DNA of 53,669 bases, from the NCBI GenBank assembly GCA_018969295.1, contig JAGWYN010000029.1, positions 1 through 53,669 of the forward strand, given 5' to 3'. Positions 17,812-27,310 of the stretch are shown one piece after another. Position 1 is the stretch's first letter. The number at the start of each line of letters is the position of its first letter. Source of the stretch: Chloroflexota bacterium. GTDB taxonomy: Bacteria; Chloroflexota; Anaerolineae; Caldilineales; Caldilineaceae. Position numbers and translations under genes: made by a program. The notes beneath the pieces were generated by a model, which worked only from the letters and a program-made list of their open reading frames with translations, made no database searches and was not told the origin of the DNA.

Positions 17812-20577
17812 ATGCGCACGCTGCTTGCCTGCCGCCTTCGCCCTTCGCTGGGCCTGCTCGGGGTCGCTCTCCTTCTGGCCCTCGGACTGACCTGGCCGCT
17901 GGCCGCCCACTGGACGACACACAGCGCCGGCGACGGCATCGACAACCCCGCCCTCGCCTGGAATCTCTGGTGGATCCGAGAAAGGCTGGTCAACCAGGCC
18001 AATCCCGATATTTTTCACGTCGGCTGGATGTTCCACCCGATCCAAATCAACCTGGCCTTCTACACCCTGACACCCCTCAACGGGCTTCTAAGCCTGCCGC
18101 TCCAGTTCGGCTTCTCCCTGATCGTGGCCAACAACCTGCTTCTGCTCTCCTCGTTCGTGCTGAGCGCGCTGGGCGCCTTTCTGCTCGTCCTCGACCAGCG
18201 CCGGTGGCTGGCTCCCTCCCCCCCACACGGCTGGGTCGCCGCCGCCCTGCTGGGAGGCCTCCTGTACGCTTTCGCTTCCTCCAAACTCTTCTACGCCAGC
18301 CTGGGCCAGTTCAATATTGCCAGCAGCCAGTGGATCCCCTTCAGCTTGCTCTATCTGCTGCGAATGGCCTCCCCCCCCTCGCAGGAGAGCTGCCACCGAC
18401 GCCTCTACCCTGCTGGGATGGCAGCCCTCTTTATCACCCTGCAGCTCTGGGCAGAGCTGACCTACGCCTCCTTTCTCGCCATCAGCCTGCTGCTGCTCCT
18501 GCTCTGGCAGCTCTGGCTTGCAAGACGACAGCTCCGGCGACACTGGCTCGACCTCTTGCTCCCCTATCTGCTTCTGGCCACACTGGTGCTGCTCGGCGCG
18601 CTTCCCCTCCTCGGGGCCATGCTGCCGGATCTGCGCAGCGAGGGCAATTTTTTTGACCGCGGGGGAGGCTTTGCCGACCTGTTCAGCGCTGACCTCCTGG
18701 GCTATCTGCTCCCCACCCGCCTCCATCCGCTGTGGGGCAGCTGGGTGGCGACCCTCCCCTTTCCCAACGACAAAGGACAACAGATCTTTGTCGGGTACAC
18801 AGCCACCGCGCTGAGCGCGCTCGGCCTCTGGTCGTTGGCCGGCCAGCGGTCAACCCGCCCGCTGGCCGGTCTCTGGGGCAGCACCCTGTTGCTCTTTTTT
18901 GCGCTGACACTTGGGCCCAGCGTGCGGTGGGCAGGCACCGACACCGGCATCCCAGGCCCCTTTGCACTGGTCAGCCAGCTCCCCTTTTTCAGCGGAAATC
19001 GTTACCCCAGCCGCTACAGTGTGATGTTGCTGGCCGCAGCAGCCCCTTTGGCCGGCTTTGGCCTGCTCTGGTTGCTCGCCAGATTCCCGGACCAGCGCCG
19101 GGTCCGCCTTGGACTGTCTGCCGCGCTCCTCCTCCTTTTCCTCTTCGAACACCTGGCACTCCCGCTGCCGCTCACCGATTTCCGCGTCCCCCCGATCTAC
19201 CAGCGGCTGGCCGCAGAGGCTGCCGGGACAGACAGCGCCCTGCTGGAGCTGCCCACAGGCTGGCGCAACGGCGCCCGTGTCCTGGGCCGCTCTGATCTGC
19301 TGATCATGCTGCAGCAGTGGTGGCAGACAGACCATGGCCTGCGCCGTCTGGGCGGCAACACCAGCCGCAACCCGGACCTCAAATTCCAATACTTCACACA
19401 GGCCCCCCTGCTGGGCGACCTGATCGCGCTGATGAACGCCGACCGCCCCCATCTCCAGGCCGTCGTTGCCCAAGAATACCGCCGCCTGGTGGCCCGCAAT
19501 CGCCCGCTCGCCCCCCAGGTGCTGGCCGAGCTGGGCATCCGCCACGTGGTCGTCCACGAAGACAAGGCCCCCCCCGAACTGCTCCGCTTCCTGCGCGACG
19601 TGCTGCCGCTCGTCGAGATCGCCCGCTGGCAGGGGCCGGATTGGAGCGGCGCTGCCGCCACGACCGTGCTGTACCAGGTGGTGGCCTCCCCCCTGCCACC
19701 CACCCGCACCGTGCAGCTGGACAGCGACCTGGCCCCCCTCTACCTGGCCGAAGGCTGGGCCACGTTGCCCCCCACCGATGGGGTCCGCTATGCCACCCGC
19801 CCCTCTCCAGCGCTGCTGGTCAATCTGCCAACGACCTGCACCCGGCTGACCCTCACCGGCCCCGACCTGGCCGCGCTGCAGCAGCTGGAAGTCAACGGAC
19901 AGACGCTCCTGCCCACAGAACGACACCCCCACCGCGTTCAGGTCGAGGTGCCCGCCAGGACAGAGGCCCCCCCGGTCGACCGCATTGTTCTACACCTGGA
20001 AAACACCCCCCGCCCGGCAGGGCAGACCCGCCAGCCGACCGGAGAAGCGGCCTGGCAGATCGGCAGCAGCGGGGCCAGACTGCCCGCAGCACACTGGATC
20101 GGGGTCCGCAGCGCCGGAGAAGAGGTCGGCGATTTTGCCCAGATCTTTGTAGACGGCTACGACTACGCCGGCAACGAACGGGGGTATCACCTGGTCGCCG
20201 TCCATCCGCAAGGAACCGTGCTGGCCGCAGCCCACTTCGACACGTCGGGGGATCCGGCAGCTTCGGGGGCCCTGGCAGACTGGCTGGCGCAGTGGGAGAA
20301 AGGCACGCTGGTGGCCGGAGCGGTCAGCGACGAAGCCAGCCTGCAGCTGGACGAAAGAGCCGTGGCAGCGCTGCGGGGAACCGGCGTTGGAACAGACCTG
20401 CGCGGCCAGCTGCGCTGGAGCCATGCCTTTGTCGGTGCAGTCGGCGCAGCACCAGGCAGCGCCCTCGAAGCAGCCGCGCTGCTGCACCCGGCCACCGTCA
20501 CCGTCGGCGCAGCCGTCGATGGGCCCACCGTCTACGCAGGCGTGCGAACCCTGGAAATCGCCCCCTGCACCCGCTGA
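17812..20577 (+). CDS. Large polytopic membrane protein, possibly glycosyltransferase-C-like
   Basis: The 921-residue protein has about ten or more hydrophobic helices in its first 470 residues. The first extracytoplasmic loop carries AGDGIDNPALAWNLWW, an acidic motif in the position where GT-C enzymes hold their catalytic Asp. A soluble C-terminal half of about 430 residues follows, rich in beta-strand-like sequence. The layout recalls YfhO-like and related lipid-linked sugar transferases, but no family could be assigned with certainty. It starts six bases after the TPR gene. The following oxidoreductase of sugar-nucleotide type supports a surface-glycan role, as inference only. Confidence 0.6.
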   Translation: MRTLLACRLRPSLGLLGVALLLALGLTWPLAAHWTTHSAGDGIDNPALAWNLWWIRERLVNQANPDIFHVGWMFHPIQINLAFYTLTPLNGLLSLPLQFGFSLIVANNLLLLSSFVLSALGAFLLVLDQRRWLAPSPPHGWVAAALLGGLLYAFASSKLFYASLGQFNIASSQWIPFSLLYLLRMASPPSQESCHRRLYPAGMAALFITLQLWAELTYASFLAISLLLLLLWQLWLARRQLRRHWLDLLLPYLLLATLVLLGALPLLGAMLPDLRSEGNFFDRGGGFADLFSADLLGYLLPTRLHPLWGSWVATLPFPNDKGQQIFVGYTATALSALGLWSLAGQRSTRPLAGLWGSTLLLFFALTLGPSVRWAGTDTGIPGPFALVSQLPFFSGNRYPSRYSVMLLAAAAPLAGFGLLWLLARFPDQRRVRLGLSAALLLLFLFEHLALPLPLTDFRVPPIYQRLAAEAAGTDSALLELPTGWRNGARVLGRSDLLIMLQQWWQTDHGLRRLGGNTSRNPDLKFQYFTQAPLLGDLIALMNADRPHLQAVVAQEYRRLVARNRPLAPQVLAELGIRHVVVHEDKAPPELLRFLRDVLPLVEIARWQGPDWSGAAATTVLYQVVASPLPPTRTVQLDSDLAPLYLAEGWATLPPTDGVRYATRPSPALLVNLPTTCTRLTLTGPDLAALQQLEVNGQTLLPTERHPHRVQVEVPARTEAPPVDRIVLHLENTPRPAGQTRQPTGEAAWQIGSSGARLPAAHWIGVRSAGEEVGDFAQIFVDGYDYAGNERGYHLVAVHPQGTVLAAAHFDTSGDPAASGALADWLAQWEKGTLVAGAVSDEASLQLDERAVAALRGTGVGTDLRGQLRWSHAFVGAVGAAPGSALEAAALLHPATVTVGAAVDGPTVYAGVRTLEIAPCTR

Positions 20578-20649
20578 CCCGCAGCAGCCTGCCGCACAGG
20601 TGGCCGCAAAACAACTTTTTTCACAGCGCCAAGAAGGGAACCGCCGCTC

Positions 20650-21678
20650 ATGCTACACCCCACCTCTGCCCCCCTCCACATCGCCCTCGTCGGGTACGGC
20701 TACTGGGGCCCCAATCTTGCCCGCAACTTCCATCAACTGGCTGGCGTCAAACTGGCCTACGTGGTCGACCCCAACCCAGCCGCCCGTGCCCAGGCCGAAC
20801 AGCGCTACGGCTGCGCCACCGCTGCCCGGCTGGATGAGATCCTCGCCGACCCGGCCCTGGCCGGGGTCGTCGTGGCCACCCCAGCCCGCACCCACTTCAC
20901 ACTGGCACGGGACGCGCTCGCAGCCGGCAAACATGTGCTGGTCGAAAAACCCCTGACCATGGACCTCGATGAAGGAGCAGAACTGATCGCGCTGGCCCGA
21001 CAGCAGCAGCTGACCTTGATGGTCGGCCATGTCTTCGAGTACAACCCAGCCGTCCGCTATATCAAAACGCTGATCGAGCAGGGAGAACTGGGCGAAATCT
21101 TCTACCTCTACAGCCGACGCGTCAACCTAGGACGCGTGCAAAGCGACGTCAACGCACTCTGGAGCATCGCCCCACACGATATCTCGATCGTACTCTATCT
21201 GCTGGGCCAGATGCCAGACGCAGTCCGCTGCCAGGGTGCCAGCTGCCTGAACGGCAGCGTCGAGGATGTCGTCTTTCTAACCCTCTTTTTTCCCAACAAC
21301 CTTCTCTGCCATGTCCATGCCAGCTGGCTCGACCCTAGCAAAACACGCGAGATGACCGTGGTCGGCAGCCGCAAAATGGTCGTCTACGACGACGTCAGCG
21401 CCGAAGGCAAGGTGCGCATCTACGACAAAGGCGTCTTCCGCAAAGGAGACGTCACCTACGGCGACTTCCAGTACAAGCTGCACAGCGGCGACATCCTGAT
21501 CCCACGCCTCGACCTGCACGAGCCGCTGCAGATGGAATGCGCACACTGGATCGACTGCATCCGGACCGGAACCCCCCCCCTGACCGACGGCGAAAATGGG
21601 CTGCGCGTGCTCAAAGTGCTGGATGCCGGCGAACGAAGCTTGCGCCAGGAGGGCGCCAAGATTGTGCTCGCCAAGTGA
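20650..21678 (+). CDS. Gfo/Idh/MocA-family oxidoreductase
   Basis: The 342-residue NAD(P)-dependent dehydrogenase opens with IALVGYGYWGPNLARNF, a Rossmann dinucleotide-binding motif. EKP (in LVEKPLTMDLDEG) is the conserved catalytic Lys block of the family, followed by MVGHVFEYNPAV. The C-terminal domain resembles sugar-nucleotide 3-dehydrogenases of the WbpB/WlbA type. Oxidation of a nucleotide-sugar for surface-glycan synthesis is plausible but not proven. It follows the membrane protein after 72 bases and converges on the LysM gene. Confidence 0.88.
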   Translation: MLHPTSAPLHIALVGYGYWGPNLARNFHQLAGVKLAYVVDPNPAARAQAEQRYGCATAARLDEILADPALAGVVVATPARTHFTLARDALAAGKHVLVEKPLTMDLDEGAELIALARQQQLTLMVGHVFEYNPAVRYIKTLIEQGELGEIFYLYSRRVNLGRVQSDVNALWSIAPHDISIVLYLLGQMPDAVRCQGASCLNGSVEDVVFLTLFFPNNLLCHVHASWLDPSKTREMTVVGSRKMVVYDDVSAEGKVRIYDKGVFRKGDVTYGDFQYKLHSGDILIPRLDLHEPLQMECAHWIDCIRTGTPPLTDGENGLRVLKVLDAGERSLRQEGAKIVLAK

Positions 21679-21700
21679 CCGCCGCCCCCTACACCGGCCT

Positions 21701-22006
21701 TTAAGGGCGAGCGACAGAACGGGCCGGCAGACGCAGCGTCTGCCCGACATAGAGCGTGTAAGAGGCCAGCCGGTTGCAGCCGACGATCCGATGCACCGTC
21801 GTGCCGTAGGCAGCGGCAATCGAAGCCAACGTCTGCCCCGCCCGCACCCGGTGGAATGCACTCGAACAGGAGGAGGTCTGCTCCAAAGTTCCCCCTACAT
21901 CCTGCACTCCCCCCCACAAGAGCCCACAAAACAGCAAGACCCACACCCATCCCGCCAAACAGCGTTGCGCCCATCCCCCACAACGCCCCCTCGTACTGCT
22001 GCACAT
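21701..22006 (-). CDS. Small secreted LysM-domain protein
   Basis: The 101-residue product has a hydrophobic signal or anchor (WVWVLLFCGLLWGGV) followed by one LysM domain: HRVRAGQTLASIAAAYG, then an IVGCNRL block and LYVGQTLRLP. LysM binds N-acetylglucosamine-containing polymers such as peptidoglycan. The ATG at 22006 is chosen over the long frame starting at 22171, because the extra residues lack family features and the promoter-like TATACT at 22127 lies inside that extension. It converges on the oxidoreductase gene. Confidence 0.72.
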   Translation of the reverse strand: MCSSTRGRCGGWAQRCLAGWVWVLLFCGLLWGGVQDVGGTLEQTSSCSSAFHRVRAGQTLASIAAAYGTTVHRIVGCNRLASYTLYVGQTLRLPARSVARP

Positions 22007-22126
22007 TTCAGCCCCTTTTCTCTTTACTGGCTCCAATGCTGGCGACAATGATGTAAAGCTCTCAAGGGATCGAACGAACTCGTGGCTCCCCTCGTTCAAG
22101 AAAACAAATTTGGTACCTATATCGAC

Positions 22127-22135
22127 AGTATACCA
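22127..22135 (-). promoter_or_regulatory. Extended -10 promoter element for the LysM gene
   Basis: The minus strand reads GTGGTATACTGTC, the same extended -10 seen upstream of both PFK genes. The leader to 22006 would be about 115 nt. Confidence 0.45.
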
Positions 22136-22180
22136 CAGCCGCAGCAGCTTGCCCACCGGCAAAAATAGCAAATTCCTACG

Positions 22181-22268
22181 ACTTTTGTCTCATTTTGCAA
22201 AATTCATACAAATTCGCTTGCTTTTTTGTGACAAAAGTATTGACAATAATCTGCATCGGTGTTACACT
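22181..22268 (+). promoter_or_regulatory. Promoter with nested palindromes for the propeller-ATPase operon
   Basis: TTGACA (22240-22245) and TACACT (22263-22268) are 17 bases apart. Upstream lie ACTTTTGTC (22181-22189) and its exact complement GACAAAAGT (22230-22238), about 40 bases apart and ending one base before the -35. A perfect palindrome ATTTTGCAAAAT is at 22192-22203. The leader to 22478 is about 200 nt, with a short hairpin GGAGCC-A-GGCTCC. The arrangement suggests regulated transcription. Confidence 0.6.
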
Positions 22269-22477
22269 ATGTCAATGTAAGAAACTTTTAGCAATTGTTT
22301 GGCTTGTTGATTCAAAAGGAGTTGTTCAAGCGAGCTGTACGCCACCAAAGGAGCCAGGCTCCCGCGTAACAGCGCCTCGATTGTACGAACAGACTTGCAC
22401 CTGTTGGTTCGTCCCACAACCCCATCCCTGTGCGGAGGGCAAGGCGTTGTTTTTTGGAGGAGTCAGCAGCTGAAGCT

Positions 22478-25400
22478 ATGCCACACTCATCGCCGCTTCA
22501 TCGCTGCCGTCCACTCTTTGCTGTCTATAAACGGCTCACCAATTTCCCAGTCTGGTATACAGGGATGTGGGGCCTGTTGGGTTTGTTGGCCCTCCTCTTC
22601 CTGGCTTCACCAGCAGTCGCCCAGTCACTCTCTGACCGCCATTGGGTAATTTTTCGCCGCCCCGACGGGCTCAATTCCAACGACACGCTCGCCATCACTC
22701 TCTACCAGGAGGCTGTCTGGGTCGCCACCGCCAACGGCATCAGCCGCTACAATGGCCGCTGGCACTCCTTCACAGAAGCACTCCAGCAAAACGCCGGCCC
22801 CCCCACCCCAATTCCCTTGGGCCGGGTCACCGCGCTCGTGGCTACCGCCGACACGCTGTGGGCAGGAACCGCCTCCGGCCTGCTGGTCCGCTGGCAAGAA
22901 GCGGCAGGCTGGCAGGTCGAACAGACGGTCGGAACCGCTATCCATCAGCTGGCCAGCAGCAAAAGCACCCTCTGGATCGGGACGGCCGATGGCCTGCTGG
23001 CGTACAAAGACTCTGCAATCCGGCCGGTCCCCGCCATCGGCAACCACCCAGTGCTGGCCCTCGCGGCCGGCGACGATCTGTTGTGGGTCGGCACAGACCA
23101 GACGCTCTGGCAGCTGACTGCCGACCTCACCGCCATAGAGGTCCCCCAGTTGCACGACGAACAGGGAGCTCCGCTCCAGGGCCCCATCACCGCGCTCTGG
23201 GCAGAAACCCCCGATCACCTCTGGATTGCCTCCCCGACTACCCTCGTCGAGTACCAGATCTCAAACGATCAGGCCACCTCTTATCCCTATCCTTTCGGGG
23301 GCGATTTTGCCCAGATCACGGCCATCGACGGCAACAGCGCCGACAGCATCTGGGTGGCTTCTAATGGAGCAGGCGCTGTTCAGTTCAGCCTGGTCGACCA
23401 CGAAATCGCCAGCATGCGCAGCTGGGGAGGAGTTGCCCAGGATGGCCTCACGGCAGACGAAGTGCGCGGTGTCGCGCTCGACGCAGACGGCTCTGTCTGG
23501 TTCGCCACCTCGGTCGGCGTCTACCGCTATCAACCCTGGGCTTTCCAAAATATCGACAACCGACTGGACGCGTTGCCCGTCTACGACATGATCTTCGACC
23601 GCTTAGGCCAGCTCTGGACCGCCATCGGCGACGAAGGGATCCAGATGCGCGCAGGCCCCTATCGCCCCCCCTTCCAATACCTGCCTGGCACAGAGGGGCT
23701 GCCCGGCAACACCCTCTTTGTCCTGGAAGAGGATGAGAGCGGCCGCATTTGGGCCGCCACCGACCAAGGCATCGCCTATTTTTCCGACCAGCGCTGGTAC
23801 AGCCCCCCGACCCTGCGTACCCTGACGATGACACCCGCCAGCACGTTGCGCGCCGATGCCCTCGGCCTCTGGATCGGCACCGTCAACGGCCTCGCCCGCT
23901 TTCTCTTTGCAACCCAGTCGCTCAAATTCGAACCCCTCCTGCAAGGAACACCGATCCGCGCACTGGAATTTGATTCGGTCGGCCGGCTCTGGGTCGCCAG
24001 CAGCACAGGCCAGCTCTGGCGGCGCAGCATCGACGGCAGCTGGCAAAAACTTTCGGCCGCTGGCAGCCTCCGACCCGATGCGCCGGTCACAGCGCTGCAG
24101 CCAGAAACTTCCAACCCAGGCGACATGCTGGCCGCCTTCAGCGGCTACGGAATCTACCGCTATACGAACGGCGCGTGGGCACAGGTCGAAAAGAGCGCAA
24201 ATCTCGGCGACGAACCCATCTTTGCAATGTTCTCAGACCCAGCCACCCACTCCATCTGGGTCGGCAGCGAGACTGGCCTCACCTGGGTCGGGCTCAACGA
24301 TGTCATCCGCTTTGACAGCCAGGACGGTCTGCAATCCGGCGCCATTCGGGCGATCGCACGCGACCCCAATGGCGTCTACTGGTTCGGCGGCGACCGCGGG
24401 CTGGCCTACTATATTCCCGAACGTGGCACCCCCTGGATCCAGCTCGCCACCACCACCGGCACCCAAACGGGTGCCGGACAGGAGACATTGTTCGCCACCA
24501 CCGATCTCCCGGTGGAATTCACCTTCCTCTACGGCGACCTCCAGACCAGCCCGGCCCGGCTGCAGATCTTCACCCGCATCCGCGACAGTTCGCCCAACGT
24601 CCCCCCCTGGCAACCGACAACAGGAGGCAGCCGCCATGTCACGTTTCCTGCCCCCGGCAGCTATACGCTCGAATATATGGTGCGCGACCAGGCCTTCAAC
24701 CATTCGGCGATCCGCTCCGTACAGCTGACGGTCATCCCAGCCCCCACCTACCTGACGATCCCCCTGCTCGGGCGGATGGAGACACAGGCCGTTCAGCTGT
24801 TGGTGATTTTCAGTTTGCTGACCTTCTTCGGGTTTGGGTTTGTGAGCGTTGAGATCTGGCAGCACCGCCGTCGGGTCGGCGAAGCCGTCCGCCGCGGCTA
24901 CAACCCCTATATCAGCGGCGAACCGGTGCGTCGCGGAGAGATGTTCTTCGGGCGCCATGCCCTGCTGCAGCGGATCGTGTCGACCCTGCACAACAACAGC
25001 ATCATGATCCACGGCGAGCGCAGAATCGGCAAAACCACCCTGTTGTACCAACTGGCCAGCACCCTGCGCCAGATCCAAGACCACGATTTTTGGTTTGTGG
25101 CTCTCTACATCGATCTGGAGGGCACCACAGAAAGTTCCTTTTTTCATCTGCTGATCGAGGAGATCGCCCACCATGTCGCCGCGCTCGACCACCTCGACCT
25201 TGCCTCCACGGCTACGCTGGAGCGGCTGCTCTACCACAGCCTGCCCGATTCCCTCTACTCCGACCGCGAGTTCAGCCGCGACCTGCGCCAGATTCTCCAT
25301 CTGCTGGAAGCGTACGGCGCTCAGCGCTCTCCCAACCGCCAGCTCCGCCTGATCCTGCTGATGGACGAGATGGACACACTGAGCCGCTTCAACCACCTGA

Positions 25401-25852
25401 TCCAGCAGCAGCTGCGCCGAATTTTTATGCGCGAGTTTGCTGTTTCTTTGGGCGCTGTGGTCGCCGGGGTCGAAATCAACAAAGAATGGGAACGTGTCGA
25501 AAGCCCCTGGTTCAATCTGTTCAACGAAATTTCTATCCAACCCTTCACCCCACAGGAGGCAACCTTGCTGTTGGTCGAGCCGGTGCGTGGCTACTACCTG
25601 TACGAACCGGCAGCCCTGGAGTTTATCGTCGCCCAAAGCGAAGGACGCCCCTACCGGCTCCAGCAATATGGCATGGAGGCTGTCAACGAAATGCTGCGCC
25701 ACAGACGACGGCGAATTACCTATCGAGACGCGCAGGCCGCACACGCCATCATCCAATCCATCCCTTTCTTGGGACAGCCAACCGCAGCGGCCGCAGCGCC
25801 TCTGATGGTTTCCAACACCTTCCCGGCACAGCCCTCCACAGGCAACGGCTGA
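22478..25852 (+). CDS. Propeller/Y_Y_Y membrane sensor fused to a STAND-like ATPase
   Basis: This 1,124-residue protein begins with a signal/anchor (MWGLLGLLALLFLASPAVAQ near residue 30). About nine Reg_prop-type repeats follow, such as LWIGTVNGLARF, IWVGSETGLTWV and VWFATSVGVYRY, forming one or two beta-propellers. A triple-Tyr (Y_Y_Y) domain ends in SYTLEYMVRDQAFN. One membrane helix follows at about residues 770-790 (LLVIFSLLTFFGFGFVSVEI). The cytoplasmic part starts NPYISGEPV..GEMFFGR, with Walker A GERRIGKTT (about residue 846), Walker B LILLMDEMD (about 958) and a C-terminal helical region. In known propeller/Y_Y_Y proteins the output is a histidine kinase, GGDEF or HTH; an NTPase output is unusual. 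The start is uncertain: GGAGG lies 17 bases before 22478. Confidence 0.85.
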   Translation: MPHSSPLHRCRPLFAVYKRLTNFPVWYTGMWGLLGLLALLFLASPAVAQSLSDRHWVIFRRPDGLNSNDTLAITLYQEAVWVATANGISRYNGRWHSFTEALQQNAGPPTPIPLGRVTALVATADTLWAGTASGLLVRWQEAAGWQVEQTVGTAIHQLASSKSTLWIGTADGLLAYKDSAIRPVPAIGNHPVLALAAGDDLLWVGTDQTLWQLTADLTAIEVPQLHDEQGAPLQGPITALWAETPDHLWIASPTTLVEYQISNDQATSYPYPFGGDFAQITAIDGNSADSIWVASNGAGAVQFSLVDHEIASMRSWGGVAQDGLTADEVRGVALDADGSVWFATSVGVYRYQPWAFQNIDNRLDALPVYDMIFDRLGQLWTAIGDEGIQMRAGPYRPPFQYLPGTEGLPGNTLFVLEEDESGRIWAATDQGIAYFSDQRWYSPPTLRTLTMTPASTLRADALGLWIGTVNGLARFLFATQSLKFEPLLQGTPIRALEFDSVGRLWVASSTGQLWRRSIDGSWQKLSAAGSLRPDAPVTALQPETSNPGDMLAAFSGYGIYRYTNGAWAQVEKSANLGDEPIFAMFSDPATHSIWVGSETGLTWVGLNDVIRFDSQDGLQSGAIRAIARDPNGVYWFGGDRGLAYYIPERGTPWIQLATTTGTQTGAGQETLFATTDLPVEFTFLYGDLQTSPARLQIFTRIRDSSPNVPPWQPTTGGSRHVTFPAPGSYTLEYMVRDQAFNHSAIRSVQLTVIPAPTYLTIPLLGRMETQAVQLLVIFSLLTFFGFGFVSVEIWQHRRRVGEAVRRGYNPYISGEPVRRGEMFFGRHALLQRIVSTLHNNSIMIHGERRIGKTTLLYQLASTLRQIQDHDFWFVALYIDLEGTTESSFFHLLIEEIAHHVAALDHLDLASTATLERLLYHSLPDSLYSDREFSRDLRQILHLLEAYGAQRSPNRQLRLILLMDEMDTLSRFNHLIQQQLRRIFMREFAVSLGAVVAGVEINKEWERVESPWFNLFNEISIQPFTPQEATLLLVEPVRGYYLYEPAALEFIVAQSEGRPYRLQQYGMEAVNEMLRHRRRRITYRDAQAAHAIIQSIPFLGQPTAAAAAPLMVSNTFPAQPSTGNG

Positions 25853-25874
25853 ACAAGGAACGAGAGCGCCTCCA

Positions 25875-27185
25875 ATGCGAATCCCTTACATCGTCGGACG
25901 GTGGGTCAACGGCACCCGCCATTATGGCCGCCAACGGCTGTTCGACTATCTGCTCGACACCCCGGATACCGCCACCTGGATCGTAGGTGCCAGGCGGATG
26001 GGCAAGACCTCCTTGCTGCGTCAGCTGGAGATGCTCACCGCCCCTGCCGACAGCGAGCTGGTGCCTCTTTTCTGGGATATGCAAGGCTGTGAAAGCAGCC
26101 AGGCCCTCTCCGACGAGCTTTTCCTGGCCCTCGAAGATGCCAGCAGCCGCTTCAGCGCACTTGGGATTGCCGTCGCCGAATGGGAAGGGCTGGACGCCCT
26201 GCTGATTCTGCGCCGGCTGGCCCGGATCCTCCACAGCCGAGGACAGCGGTTGCTCCTGCTGATCGACGAGGCCGAAGTGCTCATTCAGATCGCCCGCAAC
26301 GAAGCTGCCTGGCTGGCACGTCTGCGCCGCTCGCTGCAGGACCCTGCGCTCAAAACGATGCTGGCCTCGACCAAACTGCTGATTCAACTCAACGCTGTGA
26401 CCGCAGACTGGCCCACCAGCCCCTTTCTCTTCGGCTTCAACATGGTCAACCTTTGGAGTCTGGACCCGGACTCGGCAGTTGCCCTCGTCGAACAGCGCCA
26501 GGCCCCACGCCACGTGCACGCCAGCACAGCAGTTCTCGAAGAGATTCTTCTGCACACCCACCGCCACCCCTACCTGATCCAATTTCTCTGCCAACGTCTC
26601 TACAGCGAGGACGGCAGCGGCCAGGGATTTCTGCGGGCACCCGCCGACGAAGATCTGGATCCTGACCAGCTGCTTGCCGGTTTTTTCTTGATCGACTTTC
26701 AGCAGATGACCCGGCTGGAACGGCGCCTGCTGCTGGCGGTGGGCCAACATACACTTACCAGCGAAGCAGAGCTGCTGGCCGACCTGGCCGACGCCGACCC
26801 CCAGCGGATCCGCACCTATCTGTGGGGGATGGAAAAACTCGGCCATCTCCGCCGGATCTACGACCAGCTCGCTGTCGGCAACGAATATCTGCGCCGTTGG
26901 CTGCTGGCCAACCGCAGCCGGCTCGAACAGATGGACGAAGCCCTGGTCGACGAGGAAAGCTTTGCGCAGATCCTGCAGATCGGCTACACGCGCGAACCAG
27001 CCTCCTACCAGGTGGAGCTCGAACGGCTCGAACAGCAGCACCGACAGCTCCAGGAAACATTGGCTCTCTGCCAGCCCGATCAGCGTGCCGCTGTCGCCTC
27101 CGAACTGAATCGCCTCGGCCAACAGCTCGACCAGGTGCGCCGCGATGTCGAGCGGACCCGCCAACGTCCGCCGCTGGCCCACTGA
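25875..27185 (+). CDS. STAND/AAA-like ATPase, partner of the propeller-ATPase
   Basis: The 436-residue soluble protein starts IPYIVGRWV and has Walker A GARRMGKTS (about residue 38) and Walker B LLLLIDEAE (about 126-133), the same P-loop clade as the preceding gene's cytoplasmic part. A winged-helix-like region (LLAVGQHTLTSEAELLADL, then LGHLRRI..Q.AVGNEYLRRWL) sits at about residues 285-350. A C-terminal coiled coil rich in Glu/Gln/Arg closes the protein. It begins 22 bases after the propeller-ATPase with no terminator between them, so the two are probably co-expressed. They could form a membrane-signalled ATPase relay; that is inference. No enzymatic effector is recognisable. Confidence 0.78.
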   Translation: MRIPYIVGRWVNGTRHYGRQRLFDYLLDTPDTATWIVGARRMGKTSLLRQLEMLTAPADSELVPLFWDMQGCESSQALSDELFLALEDASSRFSALGIAVAEWEGLDALLILRRLARILHSRGQRLLLLIDEAEVLIQIARNEAAWLARLRRSLQDPALKTMLASTKLLIQLNAVTADWPTSPFLFGFNMVNLWSLDPDSAVALVEQRQAPRHVHASTAVLEEILLHTHRHPYLIQFLCQRLYSEDGSGQGFLRAPADEDLDPDQLLAGFFLIDFQQMTRLERRLLLAVGQHTLTSEAELLADLADADPQRIRTYLWGMEKLGHLRRIYDQLAVGNEYLRRWLLANRSRLEQMDEALVDEESFAQILQIGYTREPASYQVELERLEQQHRQLQETLALCQPDQRAAVASELNRLGQQLDQVRRDVERTRQRPPLAH

Positions 27186-27199
27186 CCGTTCTGCCAGCT

Positions 27200-27228
27200 T
27201 TGTCCCTGGCACTCCTCTACAGTACAAT
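27200..27228 (+). promoter_or_regulatory. Promoter in front of the aminotransferase, followed by a leader terminator
   Basis: TTGTCC and TACAAT are separated by 17 bases. The start near 27236 lies just before the intrinsic-terminator hairpin (27250-27283), so the hairpin falls inside the leader. Confidence 0.5.
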
Positions 27229-27249
27229 GCAACCCAATCGGTTTTTTCC

Positions 27250-27283
27250 AAAAGGGCGGAGCGGCTCCGCTCCGCCCTTTTTT
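27250..27283 (+). terminator. Intrinsic terminator or leader attenuator
   Basis: AAAAGGGCGGAGCGG and CCGCTCCGCCCTTTT are exact complements around two bases, and six T's end the plus-strand copy. Its sequence is close to symmetrical, so it can act in both directions. It ends the ATPase operon and lies before the aminotransferase ATG. Confidence 0.8.
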
Positions 27284-27310
27284 GAACGCTTCAAAATGGG
27301 TCTGCTTGCC

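Noticed and set aside
22195..22473. 92-codon frame in the leader of the propeller-ATPase gene
   Set aside because: It starts upstream of the predicted promoter, has no ribosome site and resembles nothing.
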